This document shows positions 33,244 through 39,525 of a stretch of DNA of 39,525 bases, piece after piece. How positions within the stretch are numbered: position 1 is the first letter of the stretch; the number at the start of each line of letters is the position of its first letter. Position numbers and translations under genes: made by a program. The notes below the pieces were generated by a model. That model saw only the letters and a program-made list of their open reading frames with translations. It was not told where the DNA came from and made no database searches. Source of the DNA: Porogramme epimiltina (lineage: Eukaryota; Basidiomycota; Agaricomycetes; Polyporales; Polyporaceae); contig FTLJ01001191.1 of assembly GCA_900155495.1 (NCBI GenBank), forward strand, positions 1 through 39,525, read 5' to 3'.

Positions 33244-33863
33244 TTGTGATGAGAGAGAAGGGAGACCAAGGGAAACACAGATGCCTAACAAAAGCAACCG
33301 AACGGAGAAAATGAGCTAACGGAGTATATACGGTAAATGTACTGAAGAGATGTGCCCCTTGGCTGATTCAGAAGCGGTGATCCAAGGGACTGGAGCGAGG
33401 TCTGAGCGCGAGATGGGTGGACCTCTCGGGGCTTCTCTGATCAAGATTTATAATCGAGATTGTGACATTTGTGTGAGCCGAAGTTGTTTGACACTTCATG
33501 TTGAACCGCTGACTATCGTTGTTGGTGAGCACTGGAACGAGAAGGAGTTTGAGCGCTCCACACACCTGTTTATTTCCTTGAACGTCGTAAGTTCCAAATT
33601 CCGACAACCACAGCCAGGTCTGAGAGAAGCGCCCCGAAACGGGGTTCCAGATAGCAAATACTGAGTCAAACCCATACCCTCACACGAGTGACACGACGAA
33701 CATAGTGTTCAATGTGGCGTGGAAAGCGGTACGTGTACATGACGTACAACATAGATATCATGGAACACGAAGTTACAGAATGTTACATGCTAGAATGTCA
33801 AGAAAGATACGGGCTCTTACATGCCAACATCGCGTTTCCCGAGGGGGCATGTAATTCGGAGCA
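33244..33863. other. Intergenic between HET4 and HET2 (right), no gene seen
   Basis: It should hold the HET4 promoter and the HET2 3' end. Nothing else is recognisable. Confidence 0.5.
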
Positions 33864-35729
33864 TCATACCCAGACGCCAAGACGGTAAACGCGGGTCCGC
33901 GCGCCAGCTCGACTCTGGATCCCGACGGTAAATAGCAGAGACGTTGACTCTCCGGAGGACGATGTGAGTGTGAATACCTTTGATGCCGTGCCGCAACTGT
34001 AGACCCACGATCGGAGGTGCCAAGGGTGCAATGGGGAATGCGGCTCATCGGTGACCCGCGTTGTATCCGACCACGTCGCGTGTAGCGAGGAGACGACGAT
34101 CCCAAGTGTGCCATCCAATCGGCCATGAACGCAGTCGCACCGCCCAATGTGGATGTGAAGGTCCATGCCGTCCTTTGAAAGGTGTATCCCGGGAGAATCC
34201 TCGCGCTGAGCTAGGGTCCGCGCGCCCATTCCGACGTCGATGCCCATGACGAGCGTGTATCCGTGTGAAAGGAGTAGTTCCGAGGACGTGTGGCACAGGC
34301 GTGCTTCGAATGAAACTTCGCGGGGCACTGCACATAGTGCCGCCCGGGTGGAGCTGTCGCCAACGAGGTTGCGTCGCGGAAGGGGGATGTTCAGGGTTGT
34401 GGCCCGGAAACCTCCGTGATGCAAGCGCCCGGCGATCTGCGCATAGGGAATACAGATAACACGTTGGGTAGTGGAGGCGTTCATCTCGGGCGGAGCCTCG
34501 GGAGAAGTGCAGTCCCTGTCATGAGGGATATTTGGCTCGCTAATAGATGGAGAACCCTCGAGGACAATTGCAAGGATGCCCTTCTGTTCAACGTCGCAGG
34601 CGAGGAGTGCCACGTAGGTGGAGTCGCCGGAGTTGACGGCCGAGGTTCGTACGCGAGCGAGTGGTAGCTGAGCGTGGATTCCGGAGGGGGAGCTGAAGAC
34701 ACCCTGTAGCGTATTCTCCTGTGGAATGCGAAGACCTTCGGTAAAGGAATCTTGTGGGACGCATATCATACGGGACGAGCATCCCGCGAAGCTCGCGGGA
34801 GAGACAGCGAGAGGGAGCTGATTGGGAGGAAGCACGTTCCGAGGTTCGATGGGTGTTGGCCGCGTGTGTAGAAGGGAACATGAGGTCGGAGAGCGCACTA
34901 CGCCGCGGGACGCTAGCGGGAGGCGTTTGGACGGCGACGACCCCGAAGGCGGAGAGCGCCAGGAAAGGAGTGAAGTGTCCTGGGTTTGCTTGATAATCTC
35001 CTCCTGCAACCGTATGAACGCCTGGCCCCCTTCGCCGTACGATGCCTGCAGAGTAATGTCGAAAAGGCCCATCAATGAGTATGCCTGGTCCTCTTCGCGT
35101 GTGGCATTCCTACAGGAGGCCCACGACATCCGCTGTGCCGCACAGACAGAATCTAGCGGGCGATCCAGCGTGAGGATAGCGCGGTCTATCCCGGTGATGC
35201 TCTCGATAATGGGGGCGAGTGTGTGCTTCGTGCCGACGGGCTTCCACTGTGACGAGAGGAATAGAACGACGTTCGGGGCGAGAAGCTCGGGGAGGGTCCA
35301 GCTTCGTGTGAACCATTTGCTAACGCGGAGAGATTGTGATAGTTCATCTGCGCTGGTAGAGAAGTCGACGTCTTCGAGGAATGCGTAGCACGCGCCGGAG
35401 AAGCGATACCAGTCGTACATGCACCCGAGGGTATCGGATACCTCGGCGGCGTTCGACTGGTCGACGCAGCAGGTGTCGACCCAACCGAGTTGAAAGCCGT
35501 CCTCACTGGCGATGGCACAAAATCGACGGATCTTCTCCGAGAGACTGCCAAGAAGGTCAGTGTTGCGGGTGGCAGGTGTCTGAAGCTTGAGTAGGTCTTG
35601 GTACGTTTGTTCCGGCGTATGAGTCGGGTCTCCTTCCTTTGACCACACATGGGACAGCACGGCGTAAGACCCTGGTGGGGGGTCATCGATGTACTGGAAT
35701 CGCCCGGTCTTGGTGTCTAGCAGTCGCAT
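33864..35729 (-). CDS. HET-domain protein (HET2, right copy), intact
   Basis: A 621-residue reading starts at MRLLDTKTGRFQ. HET blocks: YAVLSHVW (22-29), LGWVDTCCVD (81-90), SWTLPELLAP and EEDQAYSLMGLFD with YGEG. The C-terminal region starts with IGRCDC at 528. It is the intact version of the pseudogene at 3791-5271. The sequence beyond the repeat boundary at 34251 encodes the last 130 residues and exists only here. Upstream is a 49-nt intron that joins it in phase to HET1, so the protein may be the second half of a 1049-residue tandem-HET product. An alternative unspliced reading from 35969 adds about 80 unlikely residues that the left arm interrupts with a stop. Confidence 0.85.
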   Translation of the reverse strand: MRLLDTKTGRFQYIDDPPPGSYAVLSHVWSKEGDPTHTPEQTYQDLLKLQTPATRNTDLLGSLSEKIRRFCAIASEDGFQLGWVDTCCVDQSNAAEVSDTLGCMYDWYRFSGACYAFLEDVDFSTSADELSQSLRVSKWFTRSWTLPELLAPNVVLFLSSQWKPVGTKHTLAPIIESITGIDRAILTLDRPLDSVCAAQRMSWASCRNATREEDQAYSLMGLFDITLQASYGEGGQAFIRLQEEIIKQTQDTSLLSWRSPPSGSSPSKRLPLASRGVVRSPTSCSLLHTRPTPIEPRNVLPPNQLPLAVSPASFAGCSSRMICVPQDSFTEGLRIPQENTLQGVFSSPSGIHAQLPLARVRTSAVNSGDSTYVALLACDVEQKGILAIVLEGSPSISEPNIPHDRDCTSPEAPPEMNASTTQRVICIPYAQIAGRLHHGGFRATTLNIPLPRRNLVGDSSTRAALCAVPREVSFEARLCHTSSELLLSHGYTLVMGIDVGMGARTLAQREDSPGIHLSKDGMDLHIHIGRCDCVHGRLDGTLGIVVSSLHATWSDTTRVTDEPHSPLHPWHLRSWVYSCGTASKVFTLTSSSGESTSLLFTVGIQSRAGARTRVYRLGVWV

Positions 35730-35735
35730 AGGCCT

Positions 35736-35784
35736 CTGTGATATGATTAGCACACTCCTACATGAGATGACGTGTAAAACATAC
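35736..35784 (-). other. Predicted phase-0 intron between HET1 and HET2 (right)
   Basis: 49 nt, gtatgt...gctaat...cacag, identical in length and position to 3742-3790. Exon 37062-35785 is 426 whole codons, followed by agg cct and the HET2 ATG in frame. If retained, HET1 stops within the intron. Confidence 0.65.
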
Positions 35785-37062
35785 CTTCGCACGGAAAGAT
35801 CCGTGTCGCGTGAGCCCCGGGCTACTAAGTTCGGATGGCTGCTTGGAGCGGGTCGCATGGCCATCTCGAGATCGCTCCGAACGACGAACACTCCCTTCAT
35901 CTCCCTCAGTAGGGGTCTGTGAAGTGATGATCGAAAGTGGAGGACGTCGGAGATGGCGTGTGAGAACACGTCGAAAGGGCCGAGCGTATTGGGCTGGATA
36001 GAGTTTGTGCGAAGGGTCGCGACGGTCGCCCGCCGGCCGCTCAGAGATCCCTAGACAGGACCACGCTGCAAAATCACTGGGAGATGTAGCGAGACGTTGG
36101 CCTGGATTGGAAGCATGAGGGTTGCCACGAGCTTGGGACGCACGTCCACCACCGGAGGGAAAGAGATAGACGAGCTGTCTGAGCGAACGTGATAAACGGC
36201 GTACAATGCTTCCCAGACGGGAGACGAAGTTATGGTTCGAGGAGGCGGCGTCGAGTGCGAGAGGATGGTCTAGAGTGTCGATTAGCGAACCCCACGCAAG
36301 GATTGACTGATCCGGGATGCGGCGTAGGATCTCCTCTTGCAACCGGGAGAAGGCAGCCGAGCTTCCTTCGCCGTAAATAGTCGGTATGTTGACTCCTAAG
36401 ACACCCATCAAAGAGTAGACGGTATCTTCTTCTACCGTCGCCGTCCTCTTGAAAGCCCATGACAGGCGACAGGCAACGGGAACGTCAAAGAGGGACCGGT
36501 CGAGCATGAGGATGTCCCGGTCGATACCAGTCACGTCCTCAATGAGAGGCGAGAGCGTGTGCTTAGAACCGATGATGGACCACCGGGTGGTGAGGAAGAT
36601 GACAACTCTGGGGGCGAGGAGTTCCGGGAGGGTCCAACTGCGTGTAAACCAAACGCTGTTGCGGAATTGTTCGTCGCGGATAGCTTCGGGCCCTTCGTCC
36701 ACGTCGGGGAGGGCAACGTAACAGGCGCCTGCGTCACGGTACCAGCTGAACATGGAGTTGATAGCTTCTGAAACTTCCGAGCTACTGAGCTTGTCAATGC
36801 AGCAGGTGTCGACCCAGCCGAACTTGAAGCCGGCGTCTCGCGCGACGGCGCAGAAGCGACGTATCTTGTAGTGTAGTCTGGGAAGTGCGCTTTCATGCTG
36901 AGCAGTCGAATCCTGGACCTGGCGGACCTCGTAGAAGGTCTGTTCGGCGTCGAGGCTTGAATCCTCGTTCTTCTGCCACACGTGCGAGAGGACGGCATAT
37001 GACGCGTCACGAGAACTGTTAATGTAATGGAATCTCCCTGTGTTGGTTTCTAGTAGTCGCAT
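35758..37062 (-). CDS. HET-domain protein (HET1, right copy)
   Basis: A 434-residue ORF, partner of 2446-3768. It starts MRLLETNTGRFHY and carries YAVLSHVW, GWVDTCCID, SWTLPELLAP and EEDTVYSLMG with YGEG. As in the left copy, family similarity ends after SPSDFAAWSCL and the GRCxC region is absent, so the truncation is older than the arm duplication. The last codons (35758-35784) fall in the predicted intron; splicing removes them and fuses codon 426 to HET2. Differences from the left copy are mostly conservative (Ile/Val, Ala/Ser), consistent with constraint or conversion. Confidence 0.8.
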   Translation of the reverse strand: MRLLETNTGRFHYINSSRDASYAVLSHVWQKNEDSSLDAEQTFYEVRQVQDSTAQHESALPRLHYKIRRFCAVARDAGFKFGWVDTCCIDKLSSSEVSEAINSMFSWYRDAGACYVALPDVDEGPEAIRDEQFRNSVWFTRSWTLPELLAPRVVIFLTTRWSIIGSKHTLSPLIEDVTGIDRDILMLDRSLFDVPVACRLSWAFKRTATVEEDTVYSLMGVLGVNIPTIYGEGSSAAFSRLQEEILRRIPDQSILAWGSLIDTLDHPLALDAASSNHNFVSRLGSIVRRLSRSLRQLVYLFPSGGGRASQARGNPHASNPGQRLATSPSDFAAWSCLGISERPAGDRRDPSHKLYPAQYARPFRRVLTRHLRRPPLSIITSQTPTEGDEGSVRRSERSRDGHATRSKQPSELSSPGLTRHGSFRAKVCFTRHLM

Positions 37063-37067
37063 AACTT

Positions 37068-37114
37068 CTAAAACTCATGAACGCCAGCAATGCATTGGCG
37101 GGGATAAAACGTAC
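37068..37114 (-). other. Predicted 5'-leader intron of HET1 (right)
   Basis: 47 nt, gtacgt...ttttag, ending five bases before the ATG at 37062. It matches the left-arm intron at 2394-2440 in length and position. Confidence 0.65.
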
Positions 37115-38980
37115 CGAGGTAAGCAAGAGAGGGGTTCTCAGATTGGAGGACGGGAGGAAGACGGAATCGCTCAGCCCGCTGAGGCTATATGCGCAGCCCT
37201 TCCTATTAACAAGACGCGTGCCTTATGCTGCGAACGCCGACACGAGGTTAGAACCAAGCCCATCACCCTGTAGGAAACAATCCGCCACTAATAGCCACTC
37301 ACTTCCGAGGGTATCTCGCTTGACAATCGCATAGCCGTATTTATTCCCGCCTCATCACTGCCGTACCATCGTGCAGTGGATGGCATAAGACGTAAGTGAG
37401 CATGAGGTGCCTCCTGAGATCTAACGGGAGGACGTCAGCTATATCGAAACACGGCGATGAGTCAATATTCAGTCTACTTACTTGCTCTAGGCTAGTCCCG
37501 GGGAACAAGGCATGACCTCCTCTCACTTAAGCGTAGGGCAAGGGTGGAAGCAGAGAACGGGTAGGAAACTTGAAGCGCGCTATCAATCCTTGCACGGTTC
37601 CGAATGTCGCCGTCGGAGTGACGATTGAGGTTTAGGTAATAGAATGCGCTAATCGAGGCCTAGACGTTCATAAAAGCCATGAGGCAGACACATGGCATAT
37701 GACGGACCTTGGAGATAGAGACGAACGTCCAACCAGTCACTGCTTCGAAGGGGAGCATTCGAGCACCCGTGAGCCCACCTCCAGGTATCGGACATGCCAC
37801 TATGGATGAGTGCTTCTGACACTTGCATGATCATCTAAAGATGTGCATCAATAAGGGTGACTGGGAGAGGTCGGAAATGCAAAACACGCTGTGGCGAAAC
37901 GAAGACACATGGATCACACGTGTGAGGGGTTCTACAGTGCGCTCTAGTCTAAGTCACACATCGCGCCGTGGTGCATTCCATGCTCCGCGGCTCAACGAGT
38001 ATGTCAGTAGAAAGGCCACCAGGCACAGAGATCGCTGGTAGAAACGGTGAAATCATGGTCATGAACGCTCACAGTGACAAGCACAAGACGCCAGTGAAAG
38101 ATTTTCAGAGCGAAATGTCTTTCACAATGCGTGGTTTCGCTAGCTCAATAATGCCCCTCCTCACAAGCGTGGACGAGTATTCCGCAGCCACAGGGAAGGA
38201 GAAGAGATATGGCAGGAGGGAAAAGAGCCGAACCTTGTATCCTGGTATTTCATCCGATGTCTGGCATCCAAACGGCCCTCCTAACGTGTCCAACATCGTG
38301 GCGGATCGCATAGGTCGGCTTGCCAGTGGCTTGTGATGGTTTCGAGGCCGGGCGATGAGGATGAGAGGGCTGTGTGACAGAGAACGCGTAACGTCTGGGT
38401 CGGATGCCGATGGAGAAAGGATATGCGCCTTGGGACAATGTGCCGTGTGTAACGAAAGACGATAAGTGTAGAACGATTTGTCGCGCAGGGCTGAGGGGGA
38501 GCGAGGCCCAGTCGGCTATAGGGCGCTTGCTCGCTGCTCGCGCTCTCCCGGCTCCGGTCACGAATCTGCGTGCTCCAATGTTCAACTACCCCATCCAACT
38601 TTTTCTAAGCAGGTATCGTGCCTTCCATAAGATACATACAACGTGAAGTAGTGTTGTGCAGATCAAACAATTAGATTATCACACGCGACCAAAATTTTGA
38701 CGACGTCCGTCTTATACCACGACGCGCTACAGTGATTGTCTCCCATCCAAGTACATTACAACGTGCGCAGTAGGGCAGGGTAGTGTAACAGATTCAATAT
38801 TAGCAAATAGCGTCCCACATTGGACGGGAGCGGCGAAGATAAGTCCACGTTTAGCATCATCTTGTGAGTAGGCCTCGACAGGACACGCCCTCAGGTCCTT
38901 GCCCGTACAGGTACGTTACCAGTTCTCCGCGAGCCTAGGAGCTGTGGCAGCGTGAATTAGTAAGAACAGCTCAAAACGGC
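37115..38980 (-). other. Intergenic part of right arm, no gene recognised
   Basis: Homologous to 543-2393 on the other strand but heavily diverged. ORFs are short and differ between the arms, which argues against coding. Confidence 0.6.
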
Positions 38981-39523
38981 TCATACGTAAACACTCACAC
39001 CGATGCGTCCTGAAACGGCAAACCTTGGGTTCGCGGGCGACGGAGGGCGCTGGTTGAACCGTAGGTTTGGACCCTGGTGCTCGCTTTGAACCTCGACATG
39101 GATGCGGAAGCGCAGCTCGCCACCGTCTTCTGAGACACCACTCCTTCTGAGCGTAATGCGGAGTTTCGGACGTTCGAGATTGGGAAAGGTGACGTCCGCA
39201 GACGCCGTCCCGGCACGGAACGCCCACGAGCGGATATGGCTTTCGTCATGCTGCGGGTGCTCAAGATGCTCGTCGTTGAAAGGCCAGACGGATTCTCCGG
39301 TGGCGTCTAACACGAGGAGGGCAAGAGCCCCATAGTTCTGGCCCAACGGGCACTGGCAGCGCCCGATGCCGATCGTGCAAATGGCTCCGCTGTCTGCTTT
39401 GAGCCCGAATAAAACCGGAGAGGAGAGCGGCGTGGAGTTCGACATGAAAGCATCATATGACTTCTCCGCGATGTGAAGACCTGGAAGGGGAGAAAGGCCG
39501 CTGGGTCCGAGGGCGGGGGCCGA
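38981..39523 (-). CDS. HET-family protein, C-terminal end only (HET0, right copy)
   Basis: Open from the window edge to the stop at 38981. It has GIGRCQC, GALALLV and HIRSWAF in the order of the HET C-terminal region and ends GVSVYV, similar to HET2 (LGVWV). The HET domain would lie outside the window. Mirror copy of 3-542. Confidence 0.75.
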   Translation of the reverse strand, partial: SAPALGPSGLSPLPGLHIAEKSYDAFMSNSTPLSSPVLFGLKADSGAICTIGIGRCQCPLGQNYGALALLVLDATGESVWPFNDEHLEHPQHDESHIRSWAFRAGTASADVTFPNLERPKLRITLRRSGVSEDGGELRFRIHVEVQSEHQGPNLRFNQRPPSPANPRFAVSGRIGVSVYV

Positions 39524-39525
39524 AC

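Larger units (their letters stand above)
34251..39525 (-). repeat. Right arm of the large inverted repeat
   Basis: Reverse-complement partner of 1-5271. The inner edge lies in the HET2 gene at gagcgtgtatc (34251 onward), and HET2 continues intact past it. The outer edge is at or beyond the window end. It contains the better-preserved copies of the HET units. Confidence 0.95.

Noticed and set aside
33864..35969. 701-residue reading of right HET2 with a long N-terminal extension
   Set aside because: It reads through the predicted intron, and the left arm has a stop in the same extension. Relatives start at the MRLL-type Met.
1..39525. The whole window as one giant transposon with terminal inverted repeats
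   Set aside because: The arms are gene-bearing duplicates broken inside HET2. There is no tyrosine recombinase or other transposase gene and no visible target duplication.

Overview
The window looks like a gene-dense piece of an agaricomycete (mushroom-forming basidiomycete) genome. Short 47-90 nt GT-AG introns, a 14-nt P450 microexon, basidiomycete-style F-box proteins, a PPGPKPLP-type P450 and many HET-domain genes all point that way. Polyporales is my best guess, from the feel of the HET and P450 families; it is not proven by the sequence.

Layout. The two ends are an inverted repeat: bases 1-5271 match the reverse complement of 34251-39525, in arms of almost equal length around a core of about 29 kb. 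Each arm carries the same three heterokaryon-incompatibility (HET) units: the C-terminal end of one HET gene cut by the window edge (HET0), a HET-domain ORF (HET1), and a second HET gene (HET2). On the right HET2 is complete (33864-35729). On the left it has frameshifts and is cut off at the inner repeat boundary, so the right arm looks like the source. Two further HET genes, HET4 (31286-33184) and HET3 (27610-29692), follow on the same strand as the right arm, so the right side is a co-oriented array of five HET units.

The core, left to right: a gene-free stretch; a three-exon single-pass membrane protein with a PPxY tail (6647-7647, minus); F-box gene F1 (8438-10400); a remnant of a small gene plus F-box gene F2 (11063-13013); a decayed P450 fused to the F2 3' end (13050-14740); a nine-exon P450 on the minus strand (15412-17385); another small-gene remnant plus F-box gene F3 (18712-20634); the intact small gene (21133-21822); a seven-exon BRCT-repeat gene of the Rtt107/Brc1 type (22064-26038, minus); and a 506-bp foldback MITE with TA flanks just upstream of it.

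How they fit together. HET proteins govern allorecognition and cell death in filamentous fungi, and F-box proteins select ubiquitin-ligase substrates. Both classes are known to expand by local duplication, and both do so here. The BRCT gene is a conserved DNA-repair gene and probably a bystander. The most interesting features are the inverted duplication of HET units, an in-phase intron that would join HET1 and HET2 into a double-HET protein, a shared C-terminal GRCxC region in the HET family, and the small gene/F-box module. All intron models were made by eye from splice signals and frame continuity, without transcripts or database searches.
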